Translations under genes and position numbers: made by a program
Assembly: GCA_937973685.1 (NCBI GenBank)
Contig: CALJKJ010000015.1
Coordinates: forward strand, 62,001-126,000
Origin: an uncultured Flavobacteriales bacterium
Lineage (GTDB): Bacteria > Bacteroidota > Bacteroidia > Flavobacteriales_D > Crocinitomicaceae
Length of the DNA stretch: 64,000 nt
Direction: 5' to 3'
Notes under the pieces: model-generated
Told to the model about the DNA's origin: nothing
Seen by the model: only the letters and a program-made list of their open reading frames with translations
Databases searched by the model: none
Part shown: in pieces, positions 34,977 to 43,241 of the stretch
Layout: the number at the start of each line of letters is the position of its first letter
Numbering within the stretch: the stretch's first letter is position 1

Positions 34977-36229
34977 TATCGCAATTTCAATGTTACGATA
35001 GTTACTACTGCTAATAAAACCGCTACAATCCAGAAACGGGCAACAATTTTAGCTTCGTGCAAACCTTTTTTCTGATAATGGTGGTGTAACGGTGCCATCA
35101 AGAAAATACGTTTTCCTTCACCAAATCTTTTCTTGGTGTATTTGAAATAACCAACTTGTAAGATCACAGACAGGTTTTCAATTAAGAAAATTCCACACAA
35201 AACAGGAATTAATAATTCCTTGCGGATTGAAATTGCAAAAACAGCGATAATACCACCTAGGGCTAAACTTCCGGTATCACCCATGAAAACTTGTGCTGGA
35301 TAGCTATTATACCAAAGGAATCCTACGCAAGCACCGACAAAAGCAGCAATAAAAATCACCAATTCCTCTGCGAAAGGAATGTACATCACATCCAAATAAT
35401 CCGCAAAACGAATGTTCGAAGTGACATAAGCCAAAATAGCCAGCGCAATACCCGCAATGGCACTTGTTCCGGTCGCTAATCCATCTAAACCATCGGTCAT
35501 GTTTGCGCCATTCGAAACGGCAATTACAACAATTATCACAAATGGAATGAACAACAACCAACCATATGATTTATCGATATCTCCAATTAACCAGTTGTAA
35601 TTAAATTCATTGTTTTTGATAAACGGAATAGTTGTCGTCATGTCTCGTGTTACAATCCATTTTGAATCGTCGTCTTTGTGATCCATTGATTGCACGTGTT
35701 GGTGCGAAACAATTGCTTCGCCAGCTTGTAATTTGTAATCTGCAGGAACACGTTTGTGAACTTGTACATCCGGATGGAAATACATGATTGAACCGACGAT
35801 TATTCCAACCCCAATTTGTCCAACAACTTTGAATCGTCCTTTTAATCCTTCTTTGTTCTTTTTGAAAACTTTGATGTAATCATCGATAAATCCGATAGCC
35901 CCTAACCAAACAGTAGCAAGTATCATTGTGATGACATAAACATTGTGTAATTTGGCAAACAACAATGTTGGGATCAAGATAGCAGCTAAAATGATTAAGC
36001 CCCCCATCGTTGGCGTTCCTTGTTTTTCAATTTGACCAGACAATCCCAAATCGCGGACTGTTTCACCAATTTGTTGTTTGCGTAACAAAAGAATCAACCG
36101 CTTTCCAAAAACAATTGAAATGATTAATGATGTGATCAGTGCCATGGATGCTCTGAACGAAATGTAATGGAATAATCCCGCTCCAGGGAAATCTAATTGT
36201 TCCAAATAATCGAATAGATACGTCAACAT
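34976..36229 (-). CDS. mraY: Phospho-MurNAc-pentapeptide transferase
   Basis: Integral membrane enzyme that makes lipid I from undecaprenyl phosphate. 417 residues instead of the ~360 of E. coli. The catalytic Asp pair is in GFIDDYIKV and the NGANMTDGLDGLA loop follows. The excess length is a ~60-residue insert between membrane segments (from FHPDVQVHKRVPADY to IGDIDKSYGW), rich in charged residues and typical of Bacteroidota MraY. Single-base overlaps with murE and murD. Confidence 0.98.
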   Translation of the reverse strand: MLTYLFDYLEQLDFPGAGLFHYISFRASMALITSLIISIVFGKRLILLLRKQQIGETVRDLGLSGQIEKQGTPTMGGLIILAAILIPTLLFAKLHNVYVITMILATVWLGAIGFIDDYIKVFKKNKEGLKGRFKVVGQIGVGIIVGSIMYFHPDVQVHKRVPADYKLQAGEAIVSHQHVQSMDHKDDDSKWIVTRDMTTTIPFIKNNEFNYNWLIGDIDKSYGWLLFIPFVIIVVIAVSNGANMTDGLDGLATGTSAIAGIALAILAYVTSNIRFADYLDVMYIPFAEELVIFIAAFVGACVGFLWYNSYPAQVFMGDTGSLALGGIIAVFAISIRKELLIPVLCGIFLIENLSVILQVGYFKYTKKRFGEGKRIFLMAPLHHHYQKKGLHEAKIVARFWIVAVLLAVVTIVTLKLR

Positions 36230-37689
36230 TATTTATCGAGTTTAAAAAAGTAATTTTTCACTATTTCATAATCATCAAAAGGATGTTTCACCCCATTGAT
36301 ATCTTGGTATTTCTCGTGTCCTTTTCCCGCAACTAGAATGATGTCTTCTGGTTGACTTAAGGCTACAGCAGTTTTTATTGCTTGATCGCGGTCAAGAATC
36401 GAAAGGACTTTTGCACGTTGATGCGCTTCCACCCCAGCCTCCATTTGATTCAAAATCAGTTGAGGATCTTCTGTTCGTGGATTATCGGAAGTCAATATGA
36501 CCCGATTACTCATTTCGGAAGCGATTTTTGCCATTTCTGGACGCTTCATTGCGTCACGGTCACCACCGCAACCAACTACTGTAATGACTTGTTCGTTGCG
36601 CGTACGAATGTTTTCAATTGTTTTTAAAACATTCAACAAGGCATCTGGTGTGTGTGCATAATCCACTATTGCAATGGTTCCTTTGGTACTTTTCATGAAT
36701 TGAAAACGCCCATCTACTGATTCCAATTGACTTAAGACCGTTAAGACTTCTGTTTTGTCCGAACCCAACAATTGACTAATTCCAAAAACTGTTGCTAGGT
36801 TGTATGCGTTAAAATCACCGATTAATCGTGTCCACAATTCAGTCCCATTAATCGTAATTAATAAGCCATTGAAACTATTTTCCAATACCTTCACCATAAA
36901 ATCAGCATGTGACTTCAATGCGAAAGTTGCCACATTAGCTTTGGTATTTTGTACCATTACTAATCCGTTTTTATCATCGCTATTCACCAACGCATGAGCT
37001 CCTTTTGCCAATCCATCGAACAAGCCTTTTTTAGCTTTTATGTATTCCTTGAAAGTTCCGTGGTAATCCAAATGATCGTGTGTGATATTTGTGAAAGCAG
37101 CAACTTTAAAATTCAAGCCAGCAATACGGTGTTGCGCCACAGCATGTGAACTCACTTCCATGAAACAGTACGAACAACCTTCTGCTACCATTTCAGCTAA
37201 GAGCGCATTCAACGAAACAGGATCTGGTGTTGTATGTGTAGCTGGAATTGCTTCTTCACCAATTAGATTAACTACCGTAGAAATTAAACCCACTTTGTAG
37301 CCGAGTTTTGTGTACAAGCGGTGCAATAACGTAGTTGTTGTTGTTTTGCCATTTGTACCGGTAACACCGATTAATTGGATGTCATTGGAAGGGAAATCGT
37401 AAAATGCGTGAGCCATTTCACCCAATGCTTGCGAAGTCGAAGGAACAATGATTTGTGTAACTGTAGCTGGTAGCACTTGTTTTTGCTCAACAACAACACA
37501 AATACAACCTTGTGCGACAACTTGTTGAATGAATTGATGTCCGTCAACTGTTGTTCCTTTAATTGCGACAAATGCATTGTTATGAGATGCTTTACGTGAA
37601 TCAAACACAAGTGCATCAATAGCACAGTCATTCGGACCTATCCAATCAACTACCGCTGTATGTTTTGCTATTTCGTTAATTAATTTCAT
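36229..37689 (-). CDS. murE: UDP-MurNAc-tripeptide synthetase, meso-DAP-adding
   Basis: 486 residues. ATP loop GTNGKTTTT, central NITHDHLDYHGT with the region carrying the carbamylated Lys, and the specificity motif DNPR (in TSDNPRTEDPQLI), which marks enzymes that add meso-diaminopimelate rather than Lys. The peptidoglycan is therefore predicted to be DAP-type. It overlaps ftsI by 4 bases. Confidence 0.97.
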   Translation of the reverse strand: MKLINEIAKHTAVVDWIGPNDCAIDALVFDSRKASHNNAFVAIKGTTVDGHQFIQQVVAQGCICVVVEQKQVLPATVTQIIVPSTSQALGEMAHAFYDFPSNDIQLIGVTGTNGKTTTTTLLHRLYTKLGYKVGLISTVVNLIGEEAIPATHTTPDPVSLNALLAEMVAEGCSYCFMEVSSHAVAQHRIAGLNFKVAAFTNITHDHLDYHGTFKEYIKAKKGLFDGLAKGAHALVNSDDKNGLVMVQNTKANVATFALKSHADFMVKVLENSFNGLLITINGTELWTRLIGDFNAYNLATVFGISQLLGSDKTEVLTVLSQLESVDGRFQFMKSTKGTIAIVDYAHTPDALLNVLKTIENIRTRNEQVITVVGCGGDRDAMKRPEMAKIASEMSNRVILTSDNPRTEDPQLILNQMEAGVEAHQRAKVLSILDRDQAIKTAVALSQPEDIILVAGKGHEKYQDINGVKHPFDDYEIVKNYFFKLDK

Positions 37690-39788
37690 TCCAAAACAAT
37701 TTCAACTAAACCTCCTCTGTATGCTTCTGTTCCAGCTTTGATCGATTGTGAAACAACCTTTCCTCTGCCTCTTAAGAAAACATGCATTCCCAATCGTTCA
37801 ATCAGATAGACTGCATCTCTTGCTGCTAATCCAACTACGTTTGGAACGACTTTCTTGTTAAATTTCATTGGTGTCAACAACACTTTGTTGTATTTGGAAG
37901 AGGTTGCGCCCCACTCCGAATAGCTTTTTAAACGGTAAGGAACTTTTAATTTTTTAAGAATCGTTACTAAATCGTTGTTATTTCCGTTAATGGAAACTGG
38001 CGGTTCAACAGAGCGTTTCTTTGATTCGTTGATTGCTTTGTGGTATTTTAATGTATTCGAATACACTTTGTTTGCAATTGCAGTAAACACTGTTCCCGAA
38101 ACGGTTGCTCCATAAATATCTTTTGACGGAGCAGACACGACTACGATACACGAATAAATAGGATCTTTCGCTGGGAAATATCCGCAAAAAGATGCTTGGT
38201 ATTTTTTATCGCCACCAGTTCCAAATTTCCCGTTGTCGTTTAATACAACTGCCGTTCCTGTTTTTCCTGCAATATCAAATAACGACGATTGCAAGTCGCT
38301 TCCAGTTCCTCGTTTTACTACACCAACCAAACACTCTTGCATTAATTTCAGGGTGTTATCTGAACATATTTTTTTGCGCAGAACGATCGGTTTAAATGTT
38401 TTGATTACTTGCGCTCCTCTTCTAATTTGCTCCACAAATTGAGGTTTTACAAATACCCCGTTATTTGCAACGGCATTATAAAAAGCTAATGTCTGAAGCG
38501 GTGTTTGTTGGAATTCGTAACCAATTGCCATCCAAGGAAGTGTTAATCCCGACCATCCTTTTGAGCCTGGGTAATGAACAACTGGCGCAACTTCACCTTT
38601 GATATCAATTCCCAAAGCTTCTGTCAAACCAAATTCTTTTAAATGCTTCAAGAATAATTCAGGCTCATCTCGGTAGGCCGTATTGATGATTTTCGAAATT
38701 ACATTCGATGATTTTTCAAATGCTTTACGAATAGTTATTTTCCCGTATCCATATTTATTGGAATCGGTCAATTTTGCACCTCGGAATTGATAAACTCCTG
38801 TAGCATTAACCGTATCATCTAAATTAATTTTCCCGTCTTCCAAAGCTGCCATCAAAGACGCTAATTTAAACGTCGATCCAGGCACCTCTTTTGTTCCAAT
38901 AGCGTGATTAAACATTTCACTGTATTCGCCATTTTCGTCGACTTGCAAACTAGCAATTGCGCGAATAAAACCAGTTTTTACATCCATCACTATCACACTG
39001 CCGTTTTTGGCTCCTTGATTTTTCAGCTGTCGTAACAACTCCGAATGTGCTACTTCTTGAATATTCATATCCAACGAAGTAATCAAGTTTGCACCTTCAA
39101 TAGGTTGACGCAAAACTTGACCTGTTTTCTTCCACCCAGAGGATATTTTTTGTTCAACTTCTTTGCCTGGTTCTCCTGCCAAATACTGATTAAAAGCTCC
39201 TTCTAAACCAACGCTGATTGTATTTCTTCCATCTATTCGGTAGTAACCCAATGTACGTTTTAACATATCACCATGAGGACGCTTGCGCAAGGTAGTTTCT
39301 TTCGTTTCGATCAAACCACCTTTGTTTCTACCTAAATTAAAAATCGGTAGTTCGCTCACTCTTCTGCGCTGTTCGTTTGTCGCACGATTTTTTATTGTTA
39401 AATAGCGTTTGTTGTTTGCACGGCCTTTTCGAATATAGTTTTCAAATTCACGTGCCGTTGTTTCAGGAAACAACTCACTCAATCCCGCACATAAATCACT
39501 GATCTCTTTGTCAAAAACTTCTTGATCAACAACAGTAGGATCCATGTGCAAATCATACATTGAAATTGTAATTACAAGTGGATTTAAATTCCGGTCTAAA
39601 ATCTCACCTCTTCTTGGGAAATGTTCTACTGCACGTGTTGGAATTTTCTCTTTAGTTTCAGAGAAAAATGCTGCATTCCCTTCGTTTTGAATCATGAAAG
39701 TTTTCACAATCACACTGAATAATGCAATGAAAAAAGCCACGTAAACCAAAGTAGCTCTCCATATAAGTGCTTTCTTATCGTTACTCAT
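37686..39788 (-). CDS. ftsI: Septal transpeptidase FtsI (PBP3) with C-terminal PASTA domain
   Basis: 700 residues from the ATG at 39788 (MSNDKKALIWR), which overlaps ftsL by 8 bases; the longer frame is less likely. One N-terminal membrane anchor (~13-30), then the pedestal domain and the transpeptidase domain with SxxK (STFK, near residue 305), the SSN motif and KTG (GKTGTA). The last ~55 residues (VVPNVVGLAARDAVYLIERLG onward) form one PASTA domain, absent from E. coli FtsI and known to bind muropeptides or peptidoglycan elsewhere. Confidence 0.95.
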   Translation of the reverse strand: MSNDKKALIWRATLVYVAFFIALFSVIVKTFMIQNEGNAAFFSETKEKIPTRAVEHFPRRGEILDRNLNPLVITISMYDLHMDPTVVDQEVFDKEISDLCAGLSELFPETTAREFENYIRKGRANNKRYLTIKNRATNEQRRRVSELPIFNLGRNKGGLIETKETTLRKRPHGDMLKRTLGYYRIDGRNTISVGLEGAFNQYLAGEPGKEVEQKISSGWKKTGQVLRQPIEGANLITSLDMNIQEVAHSELLRQLKNQGAKNGSVIVMDVKTGFIRAIASLQVDENGEYSEMFNHAIGTKEVPGSTFKLASLMAALEDGKINLDDTVNATGVYQFRGAKLTDSNKYGYGKITIRKAFEKSSNVISKIINTAYRDEPELFLKHLKEFGLTEALGIDIKGEVAPVVHYPGSKGWSGLTLPWMAIGYEFQQTPLQTLAFYNAVANNGVFVKPQFVEQIRRGAQVIKTFKPIVLRKKICSDNTLKLMQECLVGVVKRGTGSDLQSSLFDIAGKTGTAVVLNDNGKFGTGGDKKYQASFCGYFPAKDPIYSCIVVVSAPSKDIYGATVSGTVFTAIANKVYSNTLKYHKAINESKKRSVEPPVSINGNNNDLVTILKKLKVPYRLKSYSEWGATSSKYNKVLLTPMKFNKKVVPNVVGLAARDAVYLIERLGMHVFLRGRGKVVSQSIKAGTEAYRGGLVEIVLE

Positions 39789-40236
39789 CTTTTTCTTTTT
39801 TAATTCGTATAACAATAGCCGGATTAACCGTTTCTTTCAATCCGCGTTTTTCTAATTTTTTCACCAAGCGGTAACGTGCCGTTGCTTCTTCCAATTGTGC
39901 TTTTTTCTCGACGTATTCAGCAGTTTCAGCATCTACTTCAGTTTGCAAATCGTTGATGTCTTTTTGCAGTTGTTTCCCGTAATACCCTTTCGCTACCATC
40001 AACATTAAAAGGAGTAACAAGAAAAAGATGAAGGTCAAATTATTGAGTACAAAATCACGTTTTAATATGTCTCCATTTAAAATCTGCACCAATAAACTTT
40101 GACGCTTTCCCTTGTTCAATGAAGTTGATTTTGGCGCACGCGGTTTTGAGGCAGTCTTAGTCTTTGTGACTTTTCCACCTTTCACAGCATCCATTGGATT
40201 GCCCAAATCTTCTCTATCAATCAATTCATTTTGCAT
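39781..40236 (-). CDS. ftsL: FtsL-like division protein
   Basis: 151 residues from the only ATG near the end of rsmH (the longer frame begins with TTG). A basic cytoplasmic part (residues ~20-55, Lys/Arg/Thr-rich) precedes one membrane helix (LTFIFFLLLLLMLMVAKGYY) and a periplasmic coiled coil (LQKDINDLQTEVDAETAEYVEKKAQLEEA). It is identified by topology and by its place between rsmH and ftsI; the sequence itself is poorly conserved. FtsL partners FtsB/FtsQ to activate FtsWI; no ftsB is in this window. Confidence 0.85.
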   Translation of the reverse strand: MQNELIDREDLGNPMDAVKGGKVTKTKTASKPRAPKSTSLNKGKRQSLLVQILNGDILKRDFVLNNLTFIFFLLLLLMLMVAKGYYGKQLQKDINDLQTEVDAETAEYVEKKAQLEEATARYRLVKKLEKRGLKETVNPAIVIRIKKEKDE

Positions 40237-41155
40237 CAGTCGATCTTTTTGCAACTCTTAATTTTGCACTTCTCGCACGCGTATTTCGTTGAATTTCTTC
40301 TTCTGAAGGTGAAATTGGTTTTCGGTGAATTTCCTCAAATGGTTTTAATACATTACCGAAAAAATCTTTTTCAATTGTTCCGTCTAGATTACCACGCTTC
40401 ATCATGTTTTTAACCAAACGATCTTCGAGCGAATGATACGACATGACAACCAAACGTGCATCGGGCTTCATGACTTCAGCAGTTTGATTTAAGAATTTTT
40501 CCAAGACTTGCATTTCTTGGTTTACTTCGATGCGTAATGCCTGAAAAACTTGCGCGAAAAACTTATGGTCTTTGAATTTTGGAGCAACAGCCGCTAAAGC
40601 TTCCATTAAATCACCTGTTGTTTTGATTTTCGACTTGTTGCGTGCCTTCACCAATTCGACAGCTGTTTTATATGGGTGATCTAATTCACCATATGCTCTA
40701 AAAATGCGGGCTAATTCTTCTTCGTTGTAGGTTGCAACAATGTTTTGAGCTGTTACATCACCTGATTGATTCATGCGCATGTCTAATTTTTCATTTGCAC
40801 GAATCGAAAATCCTCTTTTGGCGTCATCAAACTGATGGGAAGAAACGCCTAAATCAGCCAAAATTCCATCTACTAAAGGAAAACCTAATACACGTAAATG
40901 ATTTTTTAGAAATGCAAAATTTGCTGCGACAAAATGAAAATTGGGAGCTTCCCACGCATTGTTGCGGGCATCTGGATCTTGATCAAAAACAATTAATTGA
41001 CCTTTCGGAGAAAGTTGTTCGAATATAGCTTTGGAATGTCCGCCACCACCAAAAGTGACATCAACATAGATACCATCAGGATTAATTACTAATCCATCGA
41101 TACACTCCTGCAACATGACAGGCACATGATATGTAAAATCGTTATTCGTCGTCAT
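40226..41155 (-). CDS. rsmH: 16S rRNA (cytosine1402-N4)-methyltransferase
   Basis: 309 residues from the ATG giving MTTNNDFTYHVPVML; an ATG 12 bases upstream is possible. The SAM motif VDVTFGGGGHSKAIF, the conserved GILADLGVSSHQFDDAKRGFS and the C-terminal SYHSLEDRLVKNMM are diagnostic. It overlaps mraZ by 14 bases, as in most dcw clusters. Confidence 0.97.
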   Translation of the reverse strand: MTTNNDFTYHVPVMLQECIDGLVINPDGIYVDVTFGGGGHSKAIFEQLSPKGQLIVFDQDPDARNNAWEAPNFHFVAANFAFLKNHLRVLGFPLVDGILADLGVSSHQFDDAKRGFSIRANEKLDMRMNQSGDVTAQNIVATYNEEELARIFRAYGELDHPYKTAVELVKARNKSKIKTTGDLMEALAAVAPKFKDHKFFAQVFQALRIEVNQEMQVLEKFLNQTAEVMKPDARLVVMSYHSLEDRLVKNMMKRGNLDGTIEKDFFGNVLKPFEEIHRKPISPSEEEIQRNTRARSAKLRVAKRSTDAK

Positions 41156-41603
41156 TCCCCAAGTCACCCATTACTTCATCCGCCAAATCAGCGAAATCAG
41201 CCATGTTTCCATCAATCAGTTGGAAATACTTGGACTTGTCCCAGATCTCAATTCTGTCGTTGTAAGCGATTAACATCACTTCTTTATCTAAACCTACACG
41301 TTCCATGTGCATTACTGGAATCAACACCCTACCTGCATTGTCCAATGCAATTTGTTTTGCTCCTTGATGGAACAAACGGTAGAACATTCTGTTTTTTGGT
41401 TTAAACAAATTCAATTTTGATAACGTAGCAGCTAACTTATCCCATTCATTCATTGGGTATAAGGTCAAGCACTCTTCAAAACCTTTATTTAACATGAATT
41501 GCTCCTGAGCTTCTGGAGAAAGTTGTTTGCGCAAGCTCGCAGGAAAAAGGAATCTTCCTTTTCCGTCCAGTCTTACCTCAAATTCTCCTACAAGTCCAGC
41601 CAT
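41142..41603 (-). CDS. mraZ: Transcriptional regulator MraZ
   Basis: 153 residues with two AbrB-like DNA-binding repeats: RLDGKGRFLFPASLRKQL (near 10-27) and LDNAGRVLIPVMHM (near 88-101), each with the family D-x3-R motif. MraZ forms rings of subunits and represses its own dcw operon in E. coli, and regulates it in Mollicutes, by binding several short direct repeats 10 bp apart. It is the first gene of the dcw cluster, and matching repeat arrays lie upstream at 41639-41665 and 41755-41791. Confidence 0.96.
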   Translation of the reverse strand: MAGLVGEFEVRLDGKGRFLFPASLRKQLSPEAQEQFMLNKGFEECLTLYPMNEWDKLAATLSKLNLFKPKNRMFYRLFHQGAKQIALDNAGRVLIPVMHMERVGLDKEVMLIAYNDRIEIWDKSKYFQLIDGNMADFADLADEVMGDLGNDDE

Positions 41604-41619
41604 AGCTATTTATAATGGG

Positions 41620-41627
41620 TAAAATTA
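41620..41627 (-). promoter_or_regulatory. Possible -7 box (TAATTTTA) of mraZ
   Basis: One mismatch to TAnnTTTG on the minus strand, 16 bases before the mraZ ATG. The MraZ boxes start 11 bases upstream and would cover the spacer and -33 region. Confidence 0.42.
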
Positions 41628-41638
41628 GGGGAAATAAC

Positions 41639-41665
41639 CCACTTTTTACCACCGTTTTACACTTT
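41639..41665 (-). promoter_or_regulatory. MraZ operator array 1, three boxes with 10-bp period
   Basis: Read on the minus strand, the boxes are AAAGTGT (41665-41659), ACGGTGG (41655-41649) and AAAGTGG (41645-41639), each separated by exactly three bases. This fits the MraZ site described in mycoplasmas (repeats of AAAGTG[T/G]NNN) and lies 35 bases before mraZ, over the likely promoter. Confidence 0.75.
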
Positions 41666-41691
41666 GTTAATAACTTCATACGCTATTAACA
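41665..41691. promoter_or_regulatory. Inverted repeat TGTTAATA-N11-TATTAACA
   Basis: Perfect 8-bp arms at 41665-41672 and 41684-41691, adjoining MraZ array 1 on its upstream side. The size and symmetry are those of a dimeric regulator site; the protein is unknown. Confidence 0.5.
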
Positions 41692-41754
41692 CAACAAAGG
41701 TTACAAAAATATTTTGAAAACCATTGATTTTATTGAAAATAGCTAAAAATAAAT

Positions 41755-41791
41755 TGAGTGGTAAAAAGTGGTAACAAATGTAAAAATGTGG
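41755..41791 (+). promoter_or_regulatory. MraZ operator array 2, four boxes with 10-bp period, opposite orientation
   Basis: On the plus strand the boxes are TGAGTGG (41755), AAAGTGG (41765), CAAATGT (41775) and AATGTGG (41785), exactly 10 bp apart. They share GTGG in three of four copies and face away from mraZ, about 150 bp upstream of it. The 258-bp gap 41604-41861 holds no convincing gene. Confidence 0.65.
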
Positions 41792-41861
41792 AAAAATAGC
41801 AGATACGAACAATTGTTCACCTGTAAAAACAAGCGACAAATTATTGCATGAAAAAAGAATA

Positions 41862-42536
41862 TTAGTGATTCAAAAAGGTGCTCCAGAAATCGGGCAAGGG
41901 CGCTTCAACTGCTATTGAATTACCCGTAACAGGATGATCAAAGACTAATTTGTAAGCATGAAGGAACAAGTACGGAATCCCCAATACTTCTTGAAAATAA
42001 TGATTGTGGTGGCGGTTGCCGTATTTGGGATCGTTTATTATTGGGTGGGCAATTTTGTTAGCATGAATGCGCAATTGATGCATACGTCCAGTTTTCGGTG
42101 TGAATTCAACCAAACTATAACGTTGTTGTTCATAAGGCGGGATATTATATGTACGTTCGAGCAGTTCCAAACAACGAAACTCAGTCAACGCTTCTTTGTA
42201 ATTGCCCCGTTCATTTTTGACTGGCGTATCAATTAATCCAGTTGCAGGCAAATGTCCCCGTAATAGCGCACGGTATTTTTTTTGAATGAGTTGTTCATCA
42301 AATAATTGTTGGAATTTTCGGGCATTTGAAGCAGCTTTCACAAAGAGAATAAGTCCCGAGGTTTTTCTATCCAACCTGTGAATTGGGATTGGCGTCTCAA
42401 ATCCTTCTAGACGCAACAACTCAACGAGCGATAATTCATTTAATTCTCCTGCGTATTTGGAATGATGCACCACAACATTATTTGGCTTGTTAACCACGAA
42501 ACAATAATCATCTTCATAAACCACTAATTGCGCCAT
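41862..42536 (-). CDS. RluA-family RNA pseudouridine synthase
   Basis: 224 residues from the ATG at 42536 (MAQLVVYEDD); the longer frame passes through the -7 box and is rejected. The catalytic Asp56 lies in the motif HRLDRKTSGL, and RTGRMHQLRIHANKIAHPI-type substrate-site residues follow (TGRMHQLRIH). There is no S4 domain, so it resembles the small TruC/RluA-like forms; the target uridine is not known. The mRNA may be leaderless, since the box ends 4 bases before the ATG. Confidence 0.9.
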   Translation of the reverse strand: MAQLVVYEDDYCFVVNKPNNVVVHHSKYAGELNELSLVELLRLEGFETPIPIHRLDRKTSGLILFVKAASNARKFQQLFDEQLIQKKYRALLRGHLPATGLIDTPVKNERGNYKEALTEFRCLELLERTYNIPPYEQQRYSLVEFTPKTGRMHQLRIHANKIAHPIINDPKYGNRHHNHYFQEVLGIPYLFLHAYKLVFDHPVTGNSIAVEAPLPDFWSTFLNH

Positions 42537-42540
42537 TGGA

Positions 42541-42548
42541 CAAAGATA
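42541..42548 (-). promoter_or_regulatory. -7 promoter box (TATCTTTG) of the pseudouridine synthase gene
   Basis: Perfect TAnnTTTG on the minus strand, 4 bases before the ATG at 42536. Confidence 0.6.
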
Positions 42549-42597
42549 AGTGTTCCGACACAGCAAATTATCTCATTAAAAAATACTTTTAAAGTGC

Positions 42598-42605
42598 TAC
42601 CTTTG
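42598..42605 (+). promoter_or_regulatory. -7 promoter box (TACCTTTG) of engB
   Basis: Perfect TAnnTTTG on the plus strand, 16 bases before the engB ATG at 42622. An out-of-frame ATG at 42612 lies in the short leader. Confidence 0.6.
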
Positions 42606-42621
42606 TAAAAAATGAATCCCC

Positions 42622-43236
42622 ATGGATATTAAAGAAGCAAAATTTATCATTAGTAACACAGATATCAAATTATGTCCAACAGACGGCATGCCAGAATATG
42701 CATTTATTGGGCGTTCTAATGTTGGGAAGTCTTCTTTGATTAACATGATCACAGAGAAAAAAGATTTAGCAAAAACATCTGGACGTCCAGGAAAAACACA
42801 ATTAATCAATCATTTTTTAATTAACAAAGAATGGTACCTGGTAGATTTACCTGGTTATGGTTATGCAAAAGCCTCTAAATCAAGTAGAAATCAATGGGAA
42901 AAATTCATTTCTGAATACTTGATGAAGCGTGAAACTTTGATTAATATTTTTGTGTTAATTGATTCGCGATTAGAAGTACAAAAAATCGACTTGGAATTCA
43001 TGTCGTGGTGTGCCGAAAAGCAATTGCCTTTTTCTATGGTTTTCACCAAAATAGATAAGCTTTCTAGTTCAGCGCTTCAAAAGAATCTTGCTGCATACAA
43101 AAAAGAGATGTTGAAGTATTGGGAAGAATTACCTCCAGTATTTACTACATCAGCTGAATCAAAATTTGGTCGTGAAAAATTGTTGAATTATATCGAATTC
43201 ATCAATACTGAATTGAACTTAAAAACGAAGAAATAA
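42622..43236 (+). CDS. engB: Ribosome-assembly GTPase EngB (YihA/YsxC)
   Basis: 204 residues. Needed for late 50S subunit assembly. GTPase motifs are G1 GRSNVGKS (30-37), G3 DLPGYG (75-80) and G4 TKID (142-145), with the family stretch GRPGKTQLINHF between. Length and order are typical. It is divergent from the pseudouridine synthase gene, also an RNA or ribosome function, and convergent with an epimerase gene 5 bases downstream. Confidence 0.97.
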   Translation: MDIKEAKFIISNTDIKLCPTDGMPEYAFIGRSNVGKSSLINMITEKKDLAKTSGRPGKTQLINHFLINKEWYLVDLPGYGYAKASKSSRNQWEKFISEYLMKRETLINIFVLIDSRLEVQKIDLEFMSWCAEKQLPFSMVFTKIDKLSSSALQKNLAAYKKEMLKYWEELPPVFTTSAESKFGREKLLNYIEFINTELNLKTKK

Positions 43237-43241
43237 TTCGT

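Noticed and set aside
41755..41791. First read as DnaA boxes or a small tandem repeat
   Set aside because: The DnaA consensus is not met; the exact 10-bp period and GTGG core fit MraZ boxes better.
41657..41839. 60-residue minus-strand open frame in the mraZ upstream region
   Set aside because: It covers the inverted repeat and part of both box arrays, has a hydrophobic low-complexity translation, and no -7 box or A-rich leader sets it up.
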